From Elusimicrobiota bacterium (lineage in GTDB: Bacteria > Elusimicrobiota > Elusimicrobia > UBA1565 > UBA9628): DNA of 64,000 nucleotides. The stretch covers positions 91,241 to 155,240 of the forward strand of contig DAIDHS010000002.1 in the NCBI GenBank assembly GCA_027451985.1. The letters are read 5' to 3'. The translations under genes and the position numbers were made by a program. This document shows, in pieces, positions 9,423 through 18,569 of the stretch. How positions within the stretch are numbered: the first letter of the stretch is position 1; each line of letters begins with the position of its first letter. The notes below the pieces were generated by a model. That model was given only the letters and a program-made list of their open reading frames with translations, had not been told where the DNA came from and searched no databases.

Positions 9423-10751
9423 ATGCCGACAAAAACCGTTTCCAAGCCTGCCGTCAAAAACGACTACCCCAAAATCTCCGTCCCGCCGCCGGGTCCCAAA
9501 GCGCAGAAAGTCATCGCGCTCGATAAGGAATGGACCTCCCCGTCCTACATCAAGGAATACCCTTTCGTCATGGCCGGCGGCCACGGCGCCATGGCCGAGG
9601 ACGTCGACGGCAACCGCTACATCGACTGGATGTCCGGCATCGCTGTGTCGGCCACGGGCTACAACCACCCCAAGGTCGTCGCCGCGGTTCAGGAAGCCGC
9701 GGGCAAGTTTCTGCACATCTGCGGCACGGATTTCTACTACGAGGGCATGGCCAAGCTCTGCGAGCGCCTGGCCAAGTCCGCGCCGGGACCGGGGAAGCAC
9801 CGCGTGTTCCTGACCAACTCCGGCACGGAAGCGGTCGAGGGCGCGGTCAAACTGGCGCGCTATCACACCAAGCGCGCCCACATCATCGCCTTTGACGGCG
9901 CGTTCCACGGCCGCACCTACGCCGCGGTCACGCTCACTGCCAGCAAGGTCAAGTATAAAGCCGGCTTCGGGCCTCTCTTGCCCGAAGTGACGCATCTGCC
10001 CTACAACAACCCCTACCGCGGAGTCGACGGGTTGGCCGCGGCCGAGCATGTTTTCAAAACCCGCGTCTCTCCCAAGGATGTGGCCGCAGTCGTCATGGAG
10101 CCCGTTCAAGGAGAGGGCGGCTATGTTTTCCCCAAACCGGAGTTCTTGAAGACCTGGCGCAGGATTTGCGACGAGCACGGCATCGTTCTTGTCTTTGACG
10201 AAATCCAATGCGGCATGGGCCGCACGGGCAAGCTCTGGGCCTCGGATTATTTCGGCGTGGTCCCGGACGTGCTTTTGACCGCCAAAGGTCTCGGCTCGGG
10301 ACTGCCCATCGGCGCCATCATCGCCAAGGAAAGCGTGATGACCTGGCCGCAGGGCTCGCATGGCACCACCTTCGGCGGCAATCCCGTAGCGTGCGCCGCG
10401 GCGCTGGCGACGCTAGATTTGGTCGAAGGCGAGCTTTGCGCCAACGCGCGCGCCCAGGGCGAAAGGCTGCTCTCAGGCCTGCGCCGCCTCCAGAAGAAGC
10501 ACCATTCCATCGGCGATGTGCGCGGGGCGGGCCTCATGATCGGCGTCGAGTTCGTCAAAGACCCGGCAAGCAAGGAGCCGGATCCCGATTTGGTCGCCAA
10601 GCTGGAACTTACCGCGTTCAAAAAGGGTCTCCTGCTTCTCTCATGCGGCCAATCAGTTGTCCGCGTGGCGCCGCCGCTGGTACTGACCGAACACGACGTT
10701 GACGCGGGCCTGGCGATTATCGATGAGTGCTTGACGGAACTGGGCCGCTAA
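9423..10751 (+). CDS. 4-aminobutyrate-type aminotransferase (class III)
   Basis: The 442-residue protein is a second class III aminotransferase, closer to GABA and acetylornithine aminotransferases than its neighbour. It shows FLTNSGTEAVEGAVKLARY, FHGRTYAAVTLT, MEPVQGEGGY, VFDEIQCGMGRTG and the PLP-lysine in LTAKGLGSGLPIG near residue 288. The ATG at 9423 lies 4 bases after the dehydrogenase stop, so it is the third gene of the operon. Together the three could carry an omega-amino acid such as GABA, lysine or ornithine through transamination to a semialdehyde and on to an acid. The exact substrate is inference. Confidence 0.9.
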   Translation: MPTKTVSKPAVKNDYPKISVPPPGPKAQKVIALDKEWTSPSYIKEYPFVMAGGHGAMAEDVDGNRYIDWMSGIAVSATGYNHPKVVAAVQEAAGKFLHICGTDFYYEGMAKLCERLAKSAPGPGKHRVFLTNSGTEAVEGAVKLARYHTKRAHIIAFDGAFHGRTYAAVTLTASKVKYKAGFGPLLPEVTHLPYNNPYRGVDGLAAAEHVFKTRVSPKDVAAVVMEPVQGEGGYVFPKPEFLKTWRRICDEHGIVLVFDEIQCGMGRTGKLWASDYFGVVPDVLLTAKGLGSGLPIGAIIAKESVMTWPQGSHGTTFGGNPVACAAALATLDLVEGELCANARAQGERLLSGLRRLQKKHHSIGDVRGAGLMIGVEFVKDPASKEPDPDLVAKLELTAFKKGLLLLSCGQSVVRVAPPLVLTEHDVDAGLAIIDECLTELGR

Positions 10752-10775
10752 AGCGCGGAACAGCGGGAAATCCGG

Positions 10776-10862
10776 CGGAAGGGGAGGGATTCGAACCCTC
10801 GAGGAGCTTGCACCCCTGCCAGTTTTCGAGACTGGTCGTTTCAACCGCTCACGCACCCTTCC
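10776..10862 (-). tRNA. tRNA-Ser (anticodon CGA)
   Basis: On the minus strand the sequence folds as a class II tRNA of 87 nt: acceptor stem GGAAGGG/CCCTTCC, anticodon stem CCAGT/ACTGG enclosing loop CTCGAAA (anticodon CGA, reading UCG), a long variable arm and a T arm GAGGGTTCGAATCCCTC. The discriminator base is G, as in serine tRNAs. CCA is not encoded (the genome continues CCG), so it must be added after transcription. Confidence 0.95.
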
Positions 10863-10924
10863 ATGAACGAAGCGGCGGTGCCATGATAACTTTTCCCCCC
10901 GCCTCCTGACAACGGAGCGGCGGG

Positions 10925-13093
10925 CTAGTCGACGAGCGGCGAGGGCAGGATGTAGCGGGCTTTGGCCTGTCCCGCCTCTTGCAAAACGGGATCCGCAGGA
11001 CGGCCCTTCTTGAGGACGAACTGAGTCTGGAGCTTCCGAGCTCCGCCGCCGTCCAAATTCATGACGAGGTTTCCGGTCAAATCCACGGGATTGACCAGTT
11101 GAACGAGAACGCGCACGATCTCGCGGTAAGCCAGCCCGTTCTTGTCGTGCCCGGAAAGAAGATCCCGAAAAGCCGCCGCTTGGGCCTCGGGGGAAGACTG
11201 CGCGCGGATGCGGGCGATATCCGATACGATTTCGTGCGCGGCGCGGCGGAAGGGCTCGATGACTTCCGAAGACGTCCGATCTGCTTGCCCCACGGCAAGA
11301 TAATCGTCCCACTTGTCGTCAAACTCGAAATGGTTGTAGGAAATTCTGCCGTCCTTCCCGATCGTGCCATGCTTGAGAATCCATTCCATGGCCAGCTTCT
11401 TAACTCCGTCAAGCGTTGAAACGTAGCTTTTAACAATAGAGGAGGCGTCGGAGGACAGGATGCTCGCTAACGCCTTGGGAGATAAAATCAGGGCGAACGT
11501 CAACGTTCCGCTATGATATTCGCTGGGCGCGTCTTTGCCGAACTGCGCGAGCACTTTTTCATAAGGCACCGCCATGGTAGGGTCTGGGATATCGTCCCCT
11601 TTGGCACCCACGGTCTCCATTAGACCGTTGATTCCTCGCAAGGCCTCGCGCACGCTGGAAGCCGATCGATGGAGGAAGCCTTCCTGCTGAATATAGATGG
11701 CTTCCGGCTGAGTTTCTGCCCCACTCTTGGGCTTGTAGACGAAAGCCTGAACGCTGGAATCGTCATTGCGCTTGACCAGCTGGCCCTTGATCGGGATATT
11801 GAAATAACCGGCATTGTACGCTTTATCGGCGCGATAAAAAATGAACTGGCCGCCTTGGGCGCCGTAGCCGACGATGTGGTCCTGGGACCGCGTCCAGGAG
11901 TTGGACCAATTCGCCAGGAATGGAAGAATGAGGTTAAACGCCTTTTGCTTATTCTTGTAGAGATCGGAGCTGTCGTAGCTGTAGGCAGAGTCAAGGCCAT
12001 CTTCCTGCCTCTTGACCAGGCCGCCGTAATCTCCCATGGCGGCCGCCTGAGTGGAGTGAAGCGTGGTCATACGCTTAGCCATCAAAACCAGCTCATGGAT
12101 GTCGCCATGCATCACGCGCGCCAGATCTTCCATTTGCTTTTGATTATTGGGATCCAGGATGAACTCCACCAGCATCTGTTGCCCTTCGGTTTTCTGGGCT
12201 AGAACGCTCAGGTTCGCCATCAGGTACTGCTGAAGTTGCGAAACCGCGAGGTTGTTTATTTCGTTCTTAATCAAGCCGCCTGAAAACAATTGGAGCGCGG
12301 GAACGGTTTCGATGATTTGTCCCTCGGCCGTCTTAATCCGCGCATGATCGATGCGCAGGCGGAACCGCACCTGGTTCTGCGAAAGGCGGTAAACCGTCAT
12401 GATGGCGGATCCGGTCTGGCCGACGCCGAAAGAGATGGAATAGTCGGTCATCGGCTGCGCCGCAGCCACAGGCGCTGGAACCCCGACGGTTTCAGCGTGG
12501 GAAATGGTTAGGACGAAAGGGATCTTCCAAAGCTCCCCCACTTCCATGGCGGAAAGCCGCGACGCCTTAAACGGCAGCACCGTCTTTACGTCGGTCAGCT
12601 TGAACAAGCGCTTTAACTCATCGCAAGAATCCTGGGTCGGAGTCGGGCGTACGACCATGGAAGTCCCTTGCAGGCCGGCCTGCAAGGTTATGCCGAAAGC
12701 GGTCTTTCCGATATGGGATATCTGGAACAAATGCGACAAATTAACGTCCAAACCTTCTTCGTCCACCAGGGCGAGCTGGTTGTCCGGCAAAAGCTGCAGG
12801 CTGCGCTGTATCCCAGGCTGCACGCCGCCGAAATTCGAACCGGAAATCCACGGGCGAGCATCAATCTGCAGGCCCCGGCAAATCTGGTTGAGCCGCCCCT
12901 GCTGCATCACGACGTTGAGCTGTGCCCTTTCGGGATTGGTGAAGTAACCGCCGGGGACTTCTCCGCTGGGAGCGTTAAATGGCATTTGCGACCATTGATC
13001 GGAAGACTGCTGTTGCTGCGCGGCGCAAAAAATGGGCGCCGCAGCCAGAACCAATCCGGCGAAAGGCACGATCAATTTTTTCATTCCTACCAT
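10925..13093 (-). CDS. Large exported hypothetical protein
   Basis: From the ATG at 13093 the protein is 722 residues, with a signal peptide (KKLIVPFAGLVLAAAPIFCAA) and a mature part starting with a Gln/Ser-rich linker. A GGTGAT-like ribosome site supports this start over the longer frame to 13192; an ATG at 13084 is also possible. The protein alternates predicted strand-like and helical stretches, has few cysteines and no motif I recognise. Size and signal suggest a periplasmic or outer-membrane-associated protein. It is divergent from the ABC-F gene and follows the tRNA on the same strand. Confidence 0.75.
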   Translation of the reverse strand: MVGMKKLIVPFAGLVLAAAPIFCAAQQQQSSDQWSQMPFNAPSGEVPGGYFTNPERAQLNVVMQQGRLNQICRGLQIDARPWISGSNFGGVQPGIQRSLQLLPDNQLALVDEEGLDVNLSHLFQISHIGKTAFGITLQAGLQGTSMVVRPTPTQDSCDELKRLFKLTDVKTVLPFKASRLSAMEVGELWKIPFVLTISHAETVGVPAPVAAAQPMTDYSISFGVGQTGSAIMTVYRLSQNQVRFRLRIDHARIKTAEGQIIETVPALQLFSGGLIKNEINNLAVSQLQQYLMANLSVLAQKTEGQQMLVEFILDPNNQKQMEDLARVMHGDIHELVLMAKRMTTLHSTQAAAMGDYGGLVKRQEDGLDSAYSYDSSDLYKNKQKAFNLILPFLANWSNSWTRSQDHIVGYGAQGGQFIFYRADKAYNAGYFNIPIKGQLVKRNDDSSVQAFVYKPKSGAETQPEAIYIQQEGFLHRSASSVREALRGINGLMETVGAKGDDIPDPTMAVPYEKVLAQFGKDAPSEYHSGTLTFALILSPKALASILSSDASSIVKSYVSTLDGVKKLAMEWILKHGTIGKDGRISYNHFEFDDKWDDYLAVGQADRTSSEVIEPFRRAAHEIVSDIARIRAQSSPEAQAAAFRDLLSGHDKNGLAYREIVRVLVQLVNPVDLTGNLVMNLDGGGARKLQTQFVLKKGRPADPVLQEAGQAKARYILPSPLVD

Positions 13094-13241
13094 AATATCA
13101 CCGCCTTCGCCATGCGCCCAGGGCCTCTTGGCCCTAAAATGCGCCAAGAGTCCTATTCCCGCTTGGGCCCTGCCGAGACAGACTTGCCCCACACCCCAGT
13201 TTGTTTGGTATGGTTATAAGCCGCTTCGAAAGGTCCACCCA

Positions 13242-15011
13242 TTGATTACACTGCGAAACGTCCATAAATCCTTCGGCCGACAGACTCTTTACGAAGGGGC
13301 CGACCTGCAGATCAACGAAGGCGACCGATTCGTTCTGGTCGGCCCCAACGGCGCGGGGAAGTCCACGCTTTTTAAAATGCTGCTCGGACGCGAAAGCGCT
13401 GACTCCGGCGAGCTCAGCATCCGCCGCGGGGCCGTGGTCGGCTACCTGCCTCAGGAGAATCCACCCGCTTCCGATGCCACGGTTCTGGAGGAAGCGCTTA
13501 AAGAAATTCCGGATCCCGACGGCCGAACGACGGCCGAAGCCAAGGCGATCTTGATGGGCTTGGGCTTCAAAGTTCCCGAGTTCGAGAAAAAAGTATCCGC
13601 GCTCAGCGGCGGATGGGCCATGCGGGCGGCCCTGGCGAGACTGCTGGTCCAAGAGCCCAACCTTTTGCTCCTGGACGAGCCCACGAACCATCTTGACATC
13701 GATTCGCTCTTCTGGCTCCAGCAGTACTTAAGCTCCTATCCCGGCGCCGTCTTCCTCATTTCGCATGACCGGGCTTTCATCAATGCCGTGTGCCGAGCCA
13801 TCGTCAGCGTTCAGGACGGCACGCTCAAGGTTTACCGCGGGGATTACGAGTTTTTCCTTCGCGAGAAGCGGGCCGAACGAGAACGCCTTGAGGCGGCCTG
13901 GAAACGCCAGCAGGACGAAATCGCCAAGATGCAGGAGTTCATCGACCGCAATCGCGCCCGCGCATCCACCGCCAACCGCGCGCAGAGCATGATCAAGCGC
14001 CTGGAAAAACTTGAGCGCATCGCGCTTCCGGCTGAGGCTAAGTCCGTTAAAATCAGATTTCCCCAACCTTCGCGCACGGGCGTACGAGTGCTCTCCCTAA
14101 AGAATATCTTCAAGTCCTATGGAGAAACAAAAGTCTACCAGGGCCTAGACTTCGAACTCGAACGCGGCTGGAAGATGGCCTTCGTGGGCCACAACGGCGC
14201 GGGGAAGTCCACGCTTCTAAAAATTTTAGCCGGCGTCATCCTCGTTGACGCGGGAGAACGCATCGTGGGCAACGAGGTCAAGGTGGGATATTTTTCCCAG
14301 CACCGGCAGGGTCAGCTGGATCCCGAAAAAACGGTCCTGCAGGAGGCCTCGAGCGTTGGCCGGCTCAATCCCGATCTCCTGACCCGGACGGTCCTGGGCA
14401 CGTTTCTGTTCCCGGGAGATTCGGTGCATAAAAAAACAGCGGTTTTAAGCGGCGGAGAGAAAAGCCGCCTCTCTTTGGCCAAACTTCTTCTGGATCCCCC
14501 CAACGTCCTCCTTATGGACGAGCCCACAACGCACCTTGACATGGCCAGCGTGGACGCCCTCATCGAGGCCCTGCGCGATTTCGAGGGCACCATCTGCTGC
14601 ATCAGCCACGACCTCTACTTTCTCAACGCCTTGGCGGACCACGTTGTCCATGTGGACCACGGAAAAATCACCGTTTATCCGGGCAACTACGAGTATTTCA
14701 AGCGGCGGCAGTCCCAATGGCGGGAGGAGAACCCAGAAGCCGCGCCCGTTCCCGACGGCGCCGATATCTCGCCTGCGGCCCGCGACGCAAAGCCGTCCCC
14801 CGGAGAAAAAAAGCGGCAGGAAAAGCGCGCCGCCAGACTAAAAGCCGAGCTCGAGACGCTTCACTCCGCGCTGGAAAGCTTGGCGGCGAAGCTGGCCGAT
14901 CCGGCTCTCTATTCCGACTACGACGAAGTCCGCCGCATCGGCGAGGAGATGGAATCGGTGCAGAATCAAATCCAGGAAAAAGAAGCCCAGATCCCCCCTG
15001 AAACCGCTTAG
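13242..15011 (+). CDS. ABC-F family ATPase (Uup/EttA-like)
   Basis: The 589-residue protein has two ATP-binding cassettes and no membrane segment, the hallmark of ABC-F translation factors that act on the ribosome. Cassette 1 shows GPNGAGKST, the signature LSGGWAMRAAL and LLLDEPTNHLD. Cassette 2 shows GHNGAGKST, LSGGEKSRLSL and LLMDEPTTHLD. The linker between them is the basic helical arm. The C-terminal 70 residues are a charged coiled coil as in Uup. I chose the TTG at 13242 because AAAGG lies 8 bases upstream and the family begins at once with the first cassette. Its stop overlaps the convergent kinase gene by 4 bases. Confidence 0.93.
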   Translation: MITLRNVHKSFGRQTLYEGADLQINEGDRFVLVGPNGAGKSTLFKMLLGRESADSGELSIRRGAVVGYLPQENPPASDATVLEEALKEIPDPDGRTTAEAKAILMGLGFKVPEFEKKVSALSGGWAMRAALARLLVQEPNLLLLDEPTNHLDIDSLFWLQQYLSSYPGAVFLISHDRAFINAVCRAIVSVQDGTLKVYRGDYEFFLREKRAERERLEAAWKRQQDEIAKMQEFIDRNRARASTANRAQSMIKRLEKLERIALPAEAKSVKIRFPQPSRTGVRVLSLKNIFKSYGETKVYQGLDFELERGWKMAFVGHNGAGKSTLLKILAGVILVDAGERIVGNEVKVGYFSQHRQGQLDPEKTVLQEASSVGRLNPDLLTRTVLGTFLFPGDSVHKKTAVLSGGEKSRLSLAKLLLDPPNVLLMDEPTTHLDMASVDALIEALRDFEGTICCISHDLYFLNALADHVVHVDHGKITVYPGNYEYFKRRQSQWREENPEAAPVPDGADISPAARDAKPSPGEKKRQEKRAARLKAELETLHSALESLAAKLADPALYSDYDEVRRIGEEMESVQNQIQEKEAQIPPETA

Positions 15012-16564
15012 CCTCCGGACTGCGGCGGACGGATCTGCCGCAGTTCCACGCTATTTTCCTTGTTTTCGCCCAATTCCGAATCGGACTTAGGATTCCAGAC
15101 AGGCAGGAAGAAGGCAAAGGTGGAACCTTTGCCTGGCTCGCCCTCGACTTCGAGCCGCCCCTTGTGGGCCTCGATGATAAGCTTGGCCAAGGAAAGCCCG
15201 AGACCAAACCCCCGCGCCAGCCTTTTGCCCCGCTCGGAGCGGTAATAAGCGGAAAAAATTCTCTCCTTGTCCTCCTTGGTCAGTCCGATGCCGGTGTCTT
15301 TGATGAAAACGCGCACGTATCCCGGATGTCCGCCCTCCCGCTCGATTCCGGCTGTGACGGAACCGCCCTCCGGAGTGTATTTAACCGCGTTGCTGAGCAG
15401 ATTCGTGACGACCAGCATCAGCGCGTCCGGATCGCCGTAGACCGGAATAGGCGCTTCCGGAAAGCTCAGGGAAAGGTTCAACCCCTTGCTCTCGCAGAGA
15501 ATTTCCATCAACTCGCTCCCGGCGCGCAGGACCGTCTCAATCTCCATTTTCTTTCTATTGAGCGCCAGATGACCGGACTCAAGCCGGCCTATATTAAGGA
15601 GATTGCCGATGGTCGTGCTTAAGGACAGGGTCTGCGCCTTCAATATCCGGTACATCCGCTCTCGACGATCGTCATGCGCCGCAGGCTCGGTGTCCTCCAA
15701 AGAAGCCGCCGCCGCGTATATGACGCTCAAGGCGTTGTTGAGTTCATGGCTCACCATGGATACCATTTGGGACTTAAAGCGTCCCAAGTCCCTTTCTTTG
15801 CGATATTCCTCGTTTAAATTCACCGTTAAATCCCGCATATGCTGCGCCAAGGAGTCTATTTCCGGGCTGGCGGCGGGCACGTGGAGATTCCAAGATTGAC
15901 CGAGTTTCCATTGGCGCGCGTACCCGGCGATGGCGTCTATGGGGTTGATGATGTAGCGCGACAGCAGAAAAGCGCAGAGAGCGCTGGCCAAAAGCCCGAT
16001 TCCCATCATGATAAAAAAAGCGCGGACCGAGGCGCGCCGCGCGGCCGCATAGCGGCTACGGAAAGTGTCTATGCGCACATCGTGCATGGTCATGGCCATC
16101 GATTCCATGCTCCGATAGTTTTGCCGGCTGCTTCGTATGCGCGCCATTTCTTTCGCGCTCAGACGCCCGGAAAGTTTTGCCCTAAGCCACGGCTTTTCTT
16201 CCCTAAGCCTCTTCTCGAATTGAACCCGAAAATCTCTCAAGGCCTCCTGCTCGTTCTGGCCAGGCAAAAGTGCGCTCAAATCCGCCTCGGTCTGCCGCAC
16301 TTCCTTTATGCTGGATCGCCGCTGATCAAGCTGGTGCAGTTCCCCGGTGCTGAGATACTGCATGGTGAGCAGATCCATCTGTTCCAGAAGAGATTTAAGC
16401 CGGGCGACCTTGACGGCGACGGCCAAATCCCGGTGCAGGGACATAGTAACGCCAGCTTCCGCGTTGACGCGCAGCCACTGCGAAACGCCAGCGCCAAGAG
16501 AAAAGACGAGGACGAACGCCACGATGACGTAAAATTGGGTTTTAAGGCCTATTCTCTTCATCAT
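15008..16564 (-). CDS. Membrane sensor histidine kinase
   Basis: The 518-residue protein has a membrane helix at about 10-30, a periplasmic helical region of about 150 residues, a second membrane helix (FFIMMGIGLLASALCAFLL), a HAMP linker and then HisKA with the phospho-acceptor His in MVSHELNNALSVIY near 272. The ATPase domain has the N box (LLSNAVKYTPEGG), G1 (DTGIGL) and G2 (GFGLGLSLAK). It would sense an extracytoplasmic signal and phosphorylate a response regulator. No regulator gene is adjacent, so it is an orphan kinase. Three possible start codons (GTG-ATG-ATG) are in tandem. Confidence 0.92.
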   Translation of the reverse strand: MMKRIGLKTQFYVIVAFVLVFSLGAGVSQWLRVNAEAGVTMSLHRDLAVAVKVARLKSLLEQMDLLTMQYLSTGELHQLDQRRSSIKEVRQTEADLSALLPGQNEQEALRDFRVQFEKRLREEKPWLRAKLSGRLSAKEMARIRSSRQNYRSMESMAMTMHDVRIDTFRSRYAAARRASVRAFFIMMGIGLLASALCAFLLSRYIINPIDAIAGYARQWKLGQSWNLHVPAASPEIDSLAQHMRDLTVNLNEEYRKERDLGRFKSQMVSMVSHELNNALSVIYAAAASLEDTEPAAHDDRRERMYRILKAQTLSLSTTIGNLLNIGRLESGHLALNRKKMEIETVLRAGSELMEILCESKGLNLSLSFPEAPIPVYGDPDALMLVVTNLLSNAVKYTPEGGSVTAGIEREGGHPGYVRVFIKDTGIGLTKEDKERIFSAYYRSERGKRLARGFGLGLSLAKLIIEAHKGRLEVEGEPGKGSTFAFFLPVWNPKSDSELGENKENSVELRQIRPPQSGG

Positions 16565-16707
16565 CACGGCAATTTCAGACGTCCGAAGTTCAGGTGGACC
16601 AACGCCCTAATTATAGGAAATCAGAAGCCGCCGCTGCTCGCGCGAAAGCGGAGTTTTTCCTTGACGACGCACGGCTCGGCTGTTAGAATGATGAGGTACC
16701 ACGCGCC

Positions 16708-17712
16708 ATGAAGATACTGCTTGTTCCCGATCCCACCGCTCCCAATGGACAAGACGCTTTTTGCCGCGAGTTAGCCAAACTTGCCCAGGATCGCGGACAT
16801 GAAACGGCCGTGCAGCCTTTGCCAAACGGAGCGTCCGAGGACGCGCTACGGCAGACGCTTTCCGAGGGATTTGCGTCCACCGCCGGAACCGTGATTATCA
16901 ACGGCATCCAGCCCGAGGCGTTTGCGGCCGCCAAAGCTTTAGGGAAAAGGACGGTTTTTCGCCTCGTCGAATCCTGCGCTGGAGACGATGAGGCGGCCCG
17001 CGAGCGCGCCAAGACCATGGCCCTGACCGCCGACCGTCTGCTCCTCCCCAACAGCCACCTGTCCTCCATCGCCAAAAGCTGGGGCTGCGATGGGAACATT
17101 CGAATCGTCCCCTACGCCTACGATCGGATCGTATTCGGGCAAATCGCCCTTCTTACGCCTCACACATCGCGCCGCTCGGCCTTCCCCCTCATCGCCAGCG
17201 CGCCGCTAAGCCAAAAGTCAAGCCCAGGGCTAGAAACCCTTTTTTCGGCGTTGGCTCGTCTTCGCCTGGACTATCATCTTTCCGTCATTGGAGAGGGCTC
17301 CATGCTGGAAGCCCTTCGTGCGCGCGCCCAGGCGCTCCAAATTGCGGAGCGGGTCTCTTTCCTCGGCGCGCTCGCGCCCGTCCGCGTTGGCGAGCTCCTG
17401 CGTGCGTCCAAGGCATTCATCGACCCGTGCGGCTTAGACGGCTTTCCAAACAGAATCTTGCAGGCCTTCGCCGCCGGGTGCCCCGTCGTTGCGGCGCGCT
17501 CCGGCGCACTCGCGGAAATCGTCCATCACGAACAAAACGGTCTTTGTTTTCCCGCGGGCGACGTGGCCGCTTTGGCCGAAGCGCTAGTCACGCTCTATTC
17601 CCTGCCCGGGCTTTCCCTCCAGCTCATCGCGGGAGGCATCAAGACCGTCGAGCGGCACGACTGGAGCTCGACGGCTGATGCAGCGCTCACGGCCGTCGAG
17701 GAGCTTGCGTGA
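16708..17712 (+). CDS. Glycosyltransferase, GT4-like
   Basis: The 334-residue protein opens with KILLVPDPTAPNGQD and has a C-terminal Rossmann half with the usual GT4 features: SVIGEGSMLEALRARA, a region ending IDPCGLDGFPNRILQAFAAG with the nucleotide-sugar binding Glu position replaced, and EIVHHEQNGLCFPAGD. It is cytoplasmic and probably builds a surface glycan. It overlaps the next gene by GTGA, so the two are coupled. The canonical E-x7-E motif appears degenerate (DGFPNRILQAF), so activity is likely but not certain. Confidence 0.8.
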   Translation: MKILLVPDPTAPNGQDAFCRELAKLAQDRGHETAVQPLPNGASEDALRQTLSEGFASTAGTVIINGIQPEAFAAAKALGKRTVFRLVESCAGDDEAARERAKTMALTADRLLLPNSHLSSIAKSWGCDGNIRIVPYAYDRIVFGQIALLTPHTSRRSAFPLIASAPLSQKSSPGLETLFSALARLRLDYHLSVIGEGSMLEALRARAQALQIAERVSFLGALAPVRVGELLRASKAFIDPCGLDGFPNRILQAFAAGCPVVAARSGALAEIVHHEQNGLCFPAGDVAALAEALVTLYSLPGLSLQLIAGGIKTVERHDWSSTADAALTAVEELA

Positions 17713-18485
17713 TTTGCTCCGCCCTAGTCGATTGGCTGGACGCCGCGGATTTTCCCCTGGGCGACGCCTCGGCTCTTGGCCGCCCCCTAGCTGCTTACCC
17801 TTTAATGGCCGCCAAATCCTCCGCCCGCGTGCACCGCAGCTTCGCGCTCTCTTGCCTGCAAAGCGCCAAATCAGCCGCTCTTCAGTACGGAGCGGTTATT
17901 CTCGACCCACCGCCGCCCAATGAGCAAGCAACCCCCTCGCCCCTTCTCCACTTTATTGCCAAGGCGATTTCCCGCGAAGTCGCCAAGGAAGGAGAACGCC
18001 TTGATCTCCTTATTATTCTCTCCGCCCAAGCTCCGGCCGTCACTGGAGCGCTCATTGATTCCGGCGTGGACGCCGTGATGGGAAAAGCCGGGTTTGATTC
18101 GGCCCTGAGTGCCTCCCGCCTGCCGTCCTGGACGGCTCAGGCGGATTTGCAGGAAGTTTCGGGTGGAGCTTTGGAGCTTTGGACGGAGCGCGGACCTCAC
18201 GGAGAAGCGGGTAGGAACGCGCAAATATGGAATCCCAATTGGAGCCTATTCGTCTTAAAGCCGGATCTCATCAATTCAGAAAACTCCAGCCCATTCGGTT
18301 GGTTGGGAAAGAAAATCTACGCAGTCAAACAGCACGGCATGTGGCCTATAGAATATCCTTGGCAGATTGCGGCGCTGGAAAGTTGGCTAAAGCAGCATGG
18401 CGTCTCAGACGCGGTCTACGCCCCCGAACCGCAGCCCCAGACCCAAAAATCCGCCAGGCCAGCACCGTCCCGCCCTCTTCTTTGA
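17709..18485 (+). CDS. Nucleotidyltransferase-like protein coupled to a glycosyltransferase
   Basis: The 258-residue protein begins at a GTG overlapping the glycosyltransferase stop. Parts recall acylneuraminate/KDO cytidylyltransferases: a central VDAVMGKAGFDSALSAS stretch, and a C-terminal HGMWPIEYPWQIAALESWL stretch where such enzymes bind sugar and end a helix. The usual N-terminal nucleotide-binding motif (R-x-G-S-K) is absent, because the protein starts SALVDWLDAADFPLGD instead. It may be a divergent or inactive relative. A role in activating a surface sugar for its partner is an inference. Confidence 0.55.
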   Translation: MICSALVDWLDAADFPLGDASALGRPLAAYPLMAAKSSARVHRSFALSCLQSAKSAALQYGAVILDPPPPNEQATPSPLLHFIAKAISREVAKEGERLDLLIILSAQAPAVTGALIDSGVDAVMGKAGFDSALSASRLPSWTAQADLQEVSGGALELWTERGPHGEAGRNAQIWNPNWSLFVLKPDLINSENSSPFGWLGKKIYAVKQHGMWPIEYPWQIAALESWLKQHGVSDAVYAPEPQPQTQKSARPAPSRPLL

Positions 18486-18569
18486 CCTTTTCCTGGTAGG
18501 CCTCTTGGGCGATGCATAAGGGTCCTTTTGGCCCATGTGGCCCACCTCGGCCGTTCTTATAATGGGTCC

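Noticed and set aside
10776-10862. tRNA gene as an attachment site for an integrated element
   Set aside because: No integrase and no repeated tRNA end are present; the flanks are ordinary genes.
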